A DNA stretch of 24,245 nucleotides from a virus, in the IMG/VR virus record IMGVR_UViG_3300007871_000001, positions 1 through 24,245 of that record, one strand, 5' to 3'. Shown here piece after piece: positions 7,926-15,348 of this stretch. Numbering within the stretch: the first letter of the stretch is position 1; every line of letters starts with the position of its first letter. A program made the translations under genes and the position numbers. The notes beneath the pieces are model-generated. The model made no database searches. It had not been told where the DNA came from and saw only the letters and a program-made list of their open reading frames with translations.

Positions 7926-8387
7926 TTACCACCTCTCCGGCGAAGTAAAGCTATATGTGTTATTAGGCATTTTTGCTAAAGGTCCACCAGCCCCCTCTGC
8001 TTGTATTTGTCTGGTTAATCCACTAAACCCACCAGTTGCTAAATTAACAAGTGCATTCGGTCCAGGAAACAGATTTGGGAAAGCGTTTTGAAAACTGGCC
8101 CTGGTTGTCAGTGCCTTAGCCTTGCCAGTGGTAGACATTCTTTTTATAGCTGATTGAAATGTTTTTGATAACTTAGGTGATACCTTCCCGATTCCGACCA
8201 TGCCACTCTTAGCAGCAGTCATAGCAGCCTTAGACACTTTACCGGAAACATCACCACTGTACATATTAATTACATCAGATAGTTCTGACATACCAGCAGT
8301 ATATCTTCGCTGCTGTTCAGTCTGAGCACTCTCAAAATCAGTTGTAAGTTTTTTCAACAATGCTGGAATATCTATAGCAGTTGCCAT
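7926..8387 (-). CDS. Structural candidate, 153 residues, paralogue of the next gene
   Basis: Starts MATAIDIPALLKKLTTDFES and shares with the following gene the pattern ID-x-x-ALL-x-K...QQxRY-x-x-G-x-S-x-L-x-x-VI, then LVNLATGGFSGL. It lacks the Gly/Ser linker and acidic C-terminal domain of that neighbour. The middle is basic and Ser/Lys/Ala-rich. It begins in a TAATG overlap with the nozzle gene. Probably a virion protein formed by tandem duplication, but no function is known. Confidence 0.6.
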   Translation of the reverse strand: MATAIDIPALLKKLTTDFESAQTEQQRRYTAGMSELSDVINMYSGDVSGKVSKAAMTAAKSGMVGIGKVSPKLSKTFQSAIKRMSTTGKAKALTTRASFQNAFPNLFPGPNALVNLATGGFSGLTRQIQAEGAGGPLAKMPNNTYSFTSPERW

Positions 8388-10531
8388 TATTTAGTCCTTC
8401 CCATCTTTTTAGCGTTAACCAGCAGTTTCTCCATCGCCCAAGTTTGCCCTGCTGTATTATTCCCTATTCGTATTCCAAGATACGTGGCTTTAACCTTACG
8501 TCTTTTCATGCTGCCACGTATTCTACCTGGTGCACTAATCGTTCCGCTTGAACGTATATTTGTTCCAGCGTTCAAACGTTCAAGGATTTTTTCTGCATCA
8601 GTCTCACCATATATCTTATAATAGACATCGTTAGAATCTGCCTGATTTCCACCTGATACTCCACCACCGGCCAGGATGCCGGTTAACGATGTCATCTTAC
8701 CTTCTCTACCTTCTTCACCTAACTGAAACGGTCCAAAGTCAACATAACTGTCTATTGCTTCGGGTGAGTCATCTGTTATTACATCACTCTTAACAGTCGG
8801 GTCAAAAAATCTAAGATACCCATCAAAGCAACCAAACAGAAGTTTTCTGTAATCTGGATCTTCAGCTTCGTAATAAAATGCTGAGTACACTCCACATTCT
8901 TCCGGTAACGTATCTCTGAACAACCCACCAACAGTCTGACCATCACTGTTCACTCGCAGGTCGAACCACCAGTTGACACTTACACCTGTGGTTAATGTAG
9001 TTCTGAATATGTGTATCCCATTATTGTCACGGTCGTAGGCCATTGTAATTCTATGTAGTGAATCATCATAGGCCAGGTCTTTAACGAAATCAGGATAAGA
9101 CCTCTCAGTTAAATTCTGAGGCGGTCCGAAACCAGGCGGTATCCTTAACAGTCCATTGGTCGATAGTATATATAAGTTCTCATTCTTATCCCAACACCAT
9201 GCTTTGGCTCCAAGTATCCCCTGTGTTAAACTTAGTTCAAGTATGGAACCGCTCTCAGCAGCGTCACCTACCAGATACCATAGTGTGTTGGCACAGCCGT
9301 GTATCATATAATCATCCTTATATGGTATCGTAGCTATTACGATGTCACCCACTTCACCAGCATCCGAGTCACCACCACGCACAGGTGCAGTTGCCAGGTT
9401 ATCAATATAATTCCAATTCCAGGGATTATTAACCTCTGCCTGATACCACTGATGTGGATAGTTCTCATCACCTGATAACTGTGCCCGGCCACGATACAGA
9501 CAACCAAGTGTAGCATAGGATGGCATCACACCGTAAGTTGAATCGTTACCGTATACTGTCCAATCATACCAGTGTGGCCCCGCTACTTCATCAACGGCTG
9601 TCATATCAAACGATATGGTATTACCATCATCGTCTGTACCTGTGACAGTTTCACCAGTTGTAAATGTAGCAGCAGTAATTCGTTTACCGTAGAGTGTAGT
9701 GGCACCAGTTAATGCTGTAATGTAGTCTACCACCATTTCTGCACTGGAGCTTCCACCAGTTAGTACCGTGTGGAAATCAGGTGGGTGGCTACCTACATCA
9801 GCAGTTGCTATTTTCACATTAATGAAATCAGCGACCTTCATACGAGTTCCGTTTGCTATAAACACCTTGCCGAAAGCCTCGAACATGTCCAGGCCAACAG
9901 TACAATCAAGCTGGTCTACAGAAGCCGCTAATGCTGACATTGTTCCAGCAGCCGATTCGTACCATAATTGATTATTGCTTATAGCAATCAGTTTCTTACT
10001 ATAAGAAACATTAGACGCTGGTGGCGGATCATCAGCAACAACCAGATCTAAACTGTACTCTTTAAACATGAAGTCATAATCATCTAATGGGGCTACAATA
10101 GACCAAGAACCGCCACTATCTGCACTTGTAGAATTTTGACCCCCGGTATAGCTTCCAGAAGTATCGAGTCTCCACCGCACAGCCGTAGGTGAGGTCGCAC
10201 CAGTGGCCCTGCACACGATAGCATAAGTTGTACCGGCAGTCAACTGGACTCTCGTAGTAAATTCAATATCTACAAATGCACCTGGACTTGCACCAAGTTC
10301 ATCACCATCTATTGTGCCAACACACAAATCTGCACCTGATGGTGCACCTGCTGTAGTGTTTCGTATACTGACAGTAAAGGTGCCAGGTGCACCATTCTTA
10401 TAGAGTTTTAATGCGACTTTTCCTATTCTGTGACTTGTTGACGGTGTAAATGTTTGTGCAAACCACTTGGCACCCTCAACTGGTGAATGTGTAGTATCGC
10501 CAGTCTCGTAAGATTCATATTTTGTAGCCAT
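8387..10531 (-). CDS. Tail nozzle (tail tubular protein B-like) with an N-terminal beta-sandwich domain
   Basis: 714 residues from the ATG at 10531. The main part looks like a podoviral nozzle beta-propeller: YSKKLIAISNNQLWYESAAG, then FGKVFIANGTRMKVADF, LGCLYRGRAQLSG...HQWYQAEVNNPWNW, and IATIPYKDDYMIHGCANTLW, ending with basic sequence. This matches the T7 gp12 style and its place after the adaptor, at the tail tip. Residues about 1-165 (AQTFTPSTSHRIGKVALKLY...GTFTVSIRNTTAG) look like a separate jelly-roll or 'choice-of-anchor' type domain, perhaps binding sugars. A GTG at 10555 would add eight residues, but the TAATG coupling favours 10531. The usual N-terminal segment of such proteins is encoded in the gene just before it. 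Confidence 0.75.
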   Translation of the reverse strand: MATKYESYETGDTTHSPVEGAKWFAQTFTPSTSHRIGKVALKLYKNGAPGTFTVSIRNTTAGAPSGADLCVGTIDGDELGASPGAFVDIEFTTRVQLTAGTTYAIVCRATGATSPTAVRWRLDTSGSYTGGQNSTSADSGGSWSIVAPLDDYDFMFKEYSLDLVVADDPPPASNVSYSKKLIAISNNQLWYESAAGTMSALAASVDQLDCTVGLDMFEAFGKVFIANGTRMKVADFINVKIATADVGSHPPDFHTVLTGGSSSAEMVVDYITALTGATTLYGKRITAATFTTGETVTGTDDDGNTISFDMTAVDEVAGPHWYDWTVYGNDSTYGVMPSYATLGCLYRGRAQLSGDENYPHQWYQAEVNNPWNWNYIDNLATAPVRGGDSDAGEVGDIVIATIPYKDDYMIHGCANTLWYLVGDAAESGSILELSLTQGILGAKAWCWDKNENLYILSTNGLLRIPPGFGPPQNLTERSYPDFVKDLAYDDSLHRITMAYDRDNNGIHIFRTTLTTGVSVNWWFDLRVNSDGQTVGGLFRDTLPEECGVYSAFYYEAEDPDYRKLLFGCFDGYLRFFDPTVKSDVITDDSPEAIDSYVDFGPFQLGEEGREGKMTSLTGILAGGGVSGGNQADSNDVYYKIYGETDAEKILERLNAGTNIRSSGTISAPGRIRGSMKRRKVKATYLGIRIGNNTAGQTWAMEKLLVNAKKMGRTK

Positions 10532-10752
10532 TAATCTACCACTGTTACTGAACACATTGCTATGATTGGGTACGCTGTTCCACCGATCTGTTGAGCGTAT
10601 TTCTTACCCATGCCCGGACGTTGACCACCACGACCACGATCATCCAGAGCATCATAGGGTCTTACATTCTGCGAATCAGAGCATGTGCCTGCTGGTTGTT
10701 TCCCGGCTGGTAGCCCTTTATGAAAACCTTTGAATGGGAATAAAAGTTCCAT
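10531..10752 (-). CDS. Separate N-terminal piece of the nozzle protein, 73 residues
   Basis: The sequence MELLFPFKGFHKGLPAGKQP, then SQNVRPYDALDDRGRGGQRP, resembles the first segment of single-chain podoviral nozzle or stopper proteins ('NVRPYD-x-L-x-x-R-x-RGGQRPG'). Here it stops after 73 residues in a TAATG overlap with the large nozzle gene. No slippery heptamer is visible at the junction, so translational coupling is more likely than frameshifting. The start is supported by GAGG before the ATG at 10752. It could act as a short peptide that docks with the nozzle, or be half of a gene split by domain insertion or sequence error. Confidence 0.65.
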   Translation of the reverse strand: MELLFPFKGFHKGLPAGKQPAGTCSDSQNVRPYDALDDRGRGGQRPGMGKKYAQQIGGTAYPIIAMCSVTVVD

Positions 10753-10816
10753 TATTTATGCCTCACAATACCAGGGGGCACATGCACTCGATATGTACCC
10801 GATTTCTTTTAATTCC

Positions 10817-10857
10817 TGGCTTGGTCTACGGGTTATCAGGTGCCGCAGACCAAGCCA
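10817..10857 (-). promoter_or_regulatory. Long intergenic stem-loop
   Basis: GGCTTGGTCT at 10818-10827 pairs perfectly with AGACCAAGCC at 10847-10856, and T10817/A10857 makes 11 bp. After a one-base mismatch, CGG (10829-10831) and CCG (10843-10845) can pair further inside the loop. It lies in the 135-base gap between the second decoration gene and the nozzle N-terminal gene. No U-tract follows on the leftward strand, so RNA processing, stability or attenuation is more likely than simple termination. Confidence 0.55.
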
Positions 10858-10860
10858 TAT

Positions 10861-10883
10861 AAAAAAACCACGCGGGGACGTGA
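10861..10883 (-). terminator. Weak candidate intrinsic terminator after the second decoration gene
   Basis: Directly after the stop codon, leftward RNA can form CACG/CGTG (10879-10882 with 10869-10872) around a six-base loop, with a possible G-T extension. Seven U residues (10867-10861) follow. The stem is short, so termination would be partial at best. Confidence 0.4.
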
Positions 10884-10887
10884 GATC

Positions 10888-11964
10888 TTATGCTTCCCTT
10901 ACTGTTTCACTTGTTGCGTTATAAACAAGTAACTTCATCCAGTCAATATAAAGTCCCTGTTCCGCACTATCACTTAAATTATCAATATTGAATGTCGGGC
11001 ATATAACAGCATCCGGCACACCATCATCACCACCAGCATCAGCATCAGTGACAGTCGTAACCAATGCACCTTTATGGTAAAACTTAACATAGTCATCAGC
11101 AGTATCACCGTTACCAAAAATGTGAATACCAAAGGTTTCATAAGCTGTTTTATCTACATCAGTACACTCATCATCAGCACTTGTAACATTAGTACCGTCA
11201 CAAGCCTGTGTACCCATATCAGCAGCAGTTGTGCCGCTGTCTCTGAAGAAACCAGCATGGTCGGTGTTAACTGCTATTGTTCCACTTCCGCCAATATCAG
11301 TACTGCCATCATCAGCAAGTCCTATAAACACTCCACCAGCATCGTCAACTACTTTAACACGTGCCTCAAAATAGATATGCGTACCAACACCAGGCTTGCA
11401 TTGCATACCAAGAAACGCCAGGTTAGTAGAGTGATCATTTGTAGCGGCACCATTGGTTAATTTTGCTATACCAGCAGCTAATGTAGGTTGGTTTGCAAGT
11501 GATCCTGATCCAGTATTCTGTGTTATTGTACCAGCTACCTCTGCTTCGGTTTTCATTTTAAGAAAATCTTCAAAAATGTGAAAACCTTTGCCAGGATTCA
11601 ATATAGTTTCCAGTACCGGAGCATCATCCCATAGTAACGGACTGGGGCCACCGTCATCAGCGGCAGTAGCTAAATACTCTGCTTCAATTTGGTCAACCAC
11701 ATTGTTAACGTCCAGCAATGCCTCAAAGTCCGGTGAAGCGTAGGTACCATAATTGTAATAAATTATAGACACGCCAGCCGCCACAAACTTCCTGTATATA
11801 CAACCCTCTGCATACGTGTTAGCAGTTGTCGGGGCCGCACCCGTTCCATAACAATCCGTTACACCATCTTCAGTTCTCCATAACACTCGTACTGTCGCTG
11901 ACGCAGCAGGTCCAGGGACCATGTTGTGGGCGTCAAACGCCATAGTATATCTTGTTCTACTCAT
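10888..11964 (-). CDS. Second decoration-type (ConA-like) virion protein, 358 residues
   Basis: Residues from about 104 onward resemble the gene two places earlier (13389-14204): GGPSPLLWDDAPV (105-117) against GGPSPRIWADCPV, then a shared PGKG-[FI]-HI-x-EDF. Both end with an amphipathic strand near a D-W motif (YIDWMKLLVY here, VDWLRF there). The alternating strand pattern (THIYFEARVKV; GVFIGLADDG; DDYVKFYHKG) is that of a concanavalin/laminin-G-like sandwich. The first 100 residues are extra and include YAEGCIYRKFVAAG and YYNYGTYASPDF. Such proteins commonly coat phage heads; virion location is inferred from position and fold pattern. AGGAG precedes the ATG. Confidence 0.65.
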   Translation of the reverse strand: MSRTRYTMAFDAHNMVPGPAASATVRVLWRTEDGVTDCYGTGAAPTTANTYAEGCIYRKFVAAGVSIIYYNYGTYASPDFEALLDVNNVVDQIEAEYLATAADDGGPSPLLWDDAPVLETILNPGKGFHIFEDFLKMKTEAEVAGTITQNTGSGSLANQPTLAAGIAKLTNGAATNDHSTNLAFLGMQCKPGVGTHIYFEARVKVVDDAGGVFIGLADDGSTDIGGSGTIAVNTDHAGFFRDSGTTAADMGTQACDGTNVTSADDECTDVDKTAYETFGIHIFGNGDTADDYVKFYHKGALVTTVTDADAGGDDGVPDAVICPTFNIDNLSDSAEQGLYIDWMKLLVYNATSETVREA

Positions 11965-12010
11965 TTTCTACTCCTATATCACGGCATCCCTGCTCACCAC
12001 ACATATTTCC

Positions 12011-13327
12011 TTATATGTCATTGTCAGTTGTTCTGTTCGCCCATGTACGTTCATAGCGATACAGTGTTTCACTTCGATTCATTGATCCACCCGTTCTTGG
12101 AGACAACCTGGCATCAGCACGAAACGCTGCAAGTAAAGCCTTTTTTATGTATCTCTGCTCTAATGATGGGTCTACTTCCTCATCTTCCATCGACAGTTTA
12201 GCATAACAAGCTGCTAAAATGGGTTCATCAAATATAAATCCAGCAGGATGAAAATTATTAACCGGCTGCACAGTATAGGCACTATTGGCACCTGGATTAG
12301 TCCCACCGGCTGCACCAGCAGCAGTAAGCCAATCGGCTACAGCGAATGCCCCTGTTGCACCGGTATAATCCGTAACAATTGCCCAACTTCCTTTCCCGGT
12401 CCCGGAGATTACATCACATCGCCAACCATTAAAATAATCATTACCCTCTGTTCTGCTACCATCTGTAAGATCTGTATTACCACCGCTATCAGCTGTGCCT
12501 GTCTCTACATCAAGATTATCAAAATGTGCCAGGTACGGGAACTGTAACGTATCAGCAGCAGATGGCTGAGGATCAAGTATAAGCTCAAACCTACGCTTGG
12601 CACTACCACCACTGATGTCTGTTATGGCCGGTTCCAATGGTCTAATAGTTGCGTGACGTGGATAGCCAGTCACTACGTTCACTGATCGATTAGCTCTAAT
12701 CAAAGACTCATCCACCCACTGTATAGGGGTAGCGTGAGCCGTATCCTTCACGTAATCGATTTTACCCTTTACCTCACCCCCAAAGGACTCAGCAAGCGGG
12801 TAACGAGCTATATCGCCGCCTACAGTCTCTACGGGGGTCACAGCAAACGTGCTATCAGTATCAGGGTCAGTTCCACCGGCGTTACCGTATTTGTCAAGCC
12901 AGTCTGCAACAGTTATGGTACCTGAAATGGCTGTATAACCTGTGATGACTGCCCAGGAACCTTCGCCTGTTTCACCAGTGATATAACAGTAATAACCGTT
13001 AAGATCGTCATCTGTGTCATAGGTGTCTGCAAGGGTTAAATCAACTATAGTAGTTGTGCTGGCTGAATCGGCTGTACCAGTTATGCGTGTTGCAGTAAGT
13101 ACAACGCTCATAATACGTTTCTGCCATCGCCAGCCACGTTTAGGGCCATCAGATACGAACATTCGAAAAGCATCACGTACAATCTCCTTGCATACTCCGA
13201 GATTATACTGATCTACTGGTATTAACGCTGACTGATTACCATTGACACCAAAATAGGCTACACCAGCCTTATTTGCCACCTTTTCTATCAGTTTAACAAA
13301 CGATAGTCCTGATGTTGGCTCTGCCAT
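12011..13327 (-). CDS. Head-tail adaptor (tail tubular protein A-like) with two inserted beta modules
   Basis: 438 residues. The N-terminal helical part (SFVKLIEKVANKAGVAYFG; YNLGVCKEIVRDAFRMFVSD) and C-terminal helices (DEPILAACYAKLSMEDEEVD; EQRYIKKALLAAFRADARLS) have the pattern of podoviral adaptor proteins (T7 gp11 type) that sit under the portal. Two related beta modules lie at residues about 84-166 and 278-356. They share YFNGWRCDVISGTGKGSWAI / LNGYYCYITGETGEGSWAV and a following VADWL. The modules probably project from the ring. Position between the two decoration genes, after capsid, agrees. The start is an ATG with TTGGAG upstream. Confidence 0.7.
   Translation of the reverse strand: MAEPTSGLSFVKLIEKVANKAGVAYFGVNGNQSALIPVDQYNLGVCKEIVRDAFRMFVSDGPKRGWRWQKRIMSVVLTATRITGTADSASTTTIVDLTLADTYDTDDDLNGYYCYITGETGEGSWAVITGYTAISGTITVADWLDKYGNAGGTDPDTDSTFAVTPVETVGGDIARYPLAESFGGEVKGKIDYVKDTAHATPIQWVDESLIRANRSVNVVTGYPRHATIRPLEPAITDISGGSAKRRFELILDPQPSAADTLQFPYLAHFDNLDVETGTADSGGNTDLTDGSRTEGNDYFNGWRCDVISGTGKGSWAIVTDYTGATGAFAVADWLTAAGAAGGTNPGANSAYTVQPVNNFHPAGFIFDEPILAACYAKLSMEDEEVDPSLEQRYIKKALLAAFRADARLSPRTGGSMNRSETLYRYERTWANRTTDNDI
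12260..12496 (-). repeat. Second copy of the beta module in the adaptor gene
   Basis: Encodes residues about 278-356. It matches the first module in the order NG-[WY]-x-C-x-[IV]-[ST]-G-x-[GT]-G-x-GSWA-[IV]-[IV]-T, then VADWL, then GGT-[DN]-P and a Val-x-Pro-Val end. The copies are diverged, so the duplication is old. Confidence 0.65.
12830..13078 (-). repeat. First copy of the beta module in the adaptor gene
   Basis: Encodes residues about 84-166 (LNGYYCYITGETGEGSWAV, then TITVADWLDKYGNAGG). A related but weaker pattern (LVGQYVYSYVNGD... LKVTDNTATVITVA) occurs near residues 80-115 of the propeller tail protein, so the module seems to be shared within this phage. Confidence 0.65.
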
Positions 13328-13347
13328 AATTCACTCCAAGAAAGCCA

Positions 13348-13373
13348 TCCTGGGTAGCGTATACTACCCAGGA
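13348..13373 (-). promoter_or_regulatory. Intergenic 10-bp stem-loop after the first decoration gene
   Basis: TCCTGGGTAG (13348-13357) pairs perfectly with CTACCCAGGA (13364-13373) around a six-base loop, in the 61-base gap between the decoration and adaptor genes. On the leftward RNA it is followed by GGCUUUCUU rather than a true U-tract, so it may attenuate transcription or protect the 3' end of the upstream message. Confidence 0.55.
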
Positions 13374-13388
13374 CAACGTTTAAACATC

Positions 13389-14204
13389 TTACTTCTCACA
13401 CGCAAAACGTAACCAATCAACCTGCATTCCACTGGCAGTAACACTTGCATCGTGTTTAATACCGAGAACAACACCTAAGTCCTCAGTAAGTTGGTCGCCA
13501 GTATCCAAATCAGCAAGATCAAAAGTCTCGGCTTGCTTGACACCATCGACATAAAACGTGACGGTTTCTTTACCATCAAATCTCATACCAAGTTTAATAT
13601 ACTCGTCATCGTAAGCAGTCGCATCTGTGGTCATATCTACTACAGCGGCTTCGACATCAGTAGGAGCACCACCATCACCGGCTTCGTGATAGACAGTATC
13701 AATGTCACCCATTACAGCACCATCGGATGCCGCAATAGCAGCGAAACCAATAAAATCGCCATCAGCGATAGAAGTACCATTATCAGCGATACCATCATCA
13801 TCCAGTAAACTATCTTCACCTAAACCAAGAATAAAACCACCTTCTTCAGAAGAATCAAGAAAATTAATTCTTGCTTCAAGCCAGAATTTTTTGCCGTTGT
13901 TTTTATCCAATTCGTAAAGGATGTTGCTAATAAGATAAGCAGCATTATTAGCACCACTCGGACCATCAATTACAACAACACTCTGTTCATCCGTGATCCA
14001 TTCTATATCTGCACTATCACCAATAAGTGCAAATTTAAAACTTTTAGCGTCATCGGTGATAAAACCGCCTTCAAAATCTTCCATGATATGAATACCTTTA
14101 CCTGGATCTTTCAAAAAAGAAATCACCGGACAATCAGCCCATATACGAGGACTTGGACCACCAGCGACAACTGTATCATCAGATCTATATGTAACTTCAC
14201 TCAT
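13389..14204 (-). CDS. First decoration-type (ConA-like) virion protein, 271 residues
   Basis: Directly follows the major capsid gene, the usual place of a head decoration protein. It starts MSEVTYRSDDTVVAGGPSPR, contains PGKGIHIMEDFEGG, and shows alternating strands (KKFWLEARINFLDSSEEGGF; IKLGMRFDGKETVTFYVDGV) as in concanavalin/laminin-G-like sandwiches. It is strongly acidic. It is a shorter paralogue of the 358-residue protein encoded at 10888-11964. AAGGAG precedes the ATG. A head-surface role is inferred from position and predicted fold. Confidence 0.65.
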   Translation of the reverse strand: MSEVTYRSDDTVVAGGPSPRIWADCPVISFLKDPGKGIHIMEDFEGGFITDDAKSFKFALIGDSADIEWITDEQSVVVIDGPSGANNAAYLISNILYELDKNNGKKFWLEARINFLDSSEEGGFILGLGEDSLLDDDGIADNGTSIADGDFIGFAAIAASDGAVMGDIDTVYHEAGDGGAPTDVEAAVVDMTTDATAYDDEYIKLGMRFDGKETVTFYVDGVKQAETFDLADLDTGDQLTEDLGVVLGIKHDASVTASGMQVDWLRFACEK

Positions 14205-14216
14205 TTAAATCTCCTT

Positions 14217-14232
14217 CCCTGACATATCAGGG
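14217..14232 (-). promoter_or_regulatory. Stem-loop between capsid and decoration genes
   Basis: CCCTGA (14217-14222) pairs with TCAGGG (14227-14232) around a four-base loop. It sits just upstream of the AAGGAG ribosome binding site of the decoration gene. It may mark the capsid message end or adjust translation of the next gene. Confidence 0.5.
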
Positions 14233-14244
14233 TTATAAGGATTA

Positions 14245-15345
14245 TTAGGCAATAGCTTTGTGAATAACAAATCCACAAGTACGCCTATTCTCACATAAAT
14301 TATTGTGTGCACCATCAAGAAAGACCGTATGCGTAGTATGCTGTCTACGGTCTGTCATCGGCTCACTCTCAACCATCCAATGACCTTCCTGTATATACGG
14401 AATAAACTTACGGAAGTCAACACAAAAGATAGGTGCAACGGCAACGCCAGTTGCTGGTTCAGTATAACCTTCCAGTTGCGGAATATAAACAACTGGCATC
14501 CTGTTGATATAAACCAGGCCACCATCGTCCATACGAATGTTGCCAAGTAACTCTTTACCACTATGTCGGTCGTCACGCTGATCTGCAAGATCCTGAAGTT
14601 CAACAGCAGTATCAGAATCACAATAGATCCTTTTTGCAGCGGTACTCTCACGTTTGGGATCATTGATGATTAACGGGGATTTAAACCGGGTCTTTATAGC
14701 AGCTTTACGGAATTTCTTTAACAAAGCATTGTCTATTGCCGTGTAAAGAGCGACATAGTTACGCCACTTAGCCTCAGACGCAGCATCGATACCTGCACAA
14801 GATGTTCCGGTAGAGGCGTTCTGATACCGAATTGTCTGACCAACAAAACCTGGTGTAGTTTCACCAGCAGTAATAAAGTTAAGATAATAAGGTACCCCGT
14901 AAGGATATAAATCATCAGTTGCACTTTGAGGACACTTCCAGGCACGATCTTCAATAAGATCAGCCAATGCCCACAAACCGTCTATTCTACGAACTTCCAT
15001 CAAACGAATGTAACCCTTTGCAGAGTTCATCTGGCGTTTAATTTCCAGAATATCCCAGGAATAATTGGTACCAATTTGTGTCCAGGGTACAGTGATGGTA
15101 TCCATCACGTCACCAACTGTCGGCTCGTCCGTATCATATAATCTACGATATCTGGCATTACCAGAATTATTAAGCATAACCTTACGCTTAATACTATCAC
15201 CACCATCTATCTCCATACGTTCCTTCTGATAGATGCGACAAAACTCATAATCCTCATTGTCCCACATGACCTCAAAATATTGCTTTGGAAAGTCACTTAA
15301 AGTGGTTGCAATAAGGTCAGCTAAATCTGCATTTTTAATAGCCAT
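14245..15345 (-). CDS. Major capsid protein
   Basis: 366 residues, right after the scaffold gene, with AAGGATGG before the ATG. The opening MAIKNADLADLIATTLSDFP, the middle AKRIYCDSDTAVELQDLADQ, and the ending THTVFLDGAHNNLCENRRTC with a final FVIHKAI fit HK97-fold capsid proteins of short-tailed environmental phages: an N-terminal arm, then a segment typical of the P-domain, then a terminal 'NRR-x-FV' strand. No N-terminal propeptide or cleavage site is evident. The call rests mainly on size, order (terminase, portal, scaffold, capsid) and general pattern. Confidence 0.8.
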   Translation of the reverse strand: MAIKNADLADLIATTLSDFPKQYFEVMWDNEDYEFCRIYQKERMEIDGGDSIKRKVMLNNSGNARYRRLYDTDEPTVGDVMDTITVPWTQIGTNYSWDILEIKRQMNSAKGYIRLMEVRRIDGLWALADLIEDRAWKCPQSATDDLYPYGVPYYLNFITAGETTPGFVGQTIRYQNASTGTSCAGIDAASEAKWRNYVALYTAIDNALLKKFRKAAIKTRFKSPLIINDPKRESTAAKRIYCDSDTAVELQDLADQRDDRHSGKELLGNIRMDDGGLVYINRMPVVYIPQLEGYTEPATGVAVAPIFCVDFRKFIPYIQEGHWMVESEPMTDRRQHTTHTVFLDGAHNNLCENRRTCGFVIHKAIA

Positions 15346-15348
15346 TTA

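Noticed and set aside
10532-10555. GTG at 10555 as the start of the nozzle gene
   Set aside because: The ATG at 10531 in a TAATG overlap fits the coupling pattern of this operon; the GTG has no clear ribosome binding site.
10520-10570. Programmed frameshift joining the two nozzle genes
   Set aside because: No X-XXY-YYZ slippery heptamer is visible in the overlap and a TAATG re-initiation site is present.
10817-10857. Hammerhead ribozyme in the intergenic stem-loop
   Set aside because: The loop contains CTGATAA rather than the CTGANGA core, and no matching GAAA box and cleavage triplet are arranged around it.
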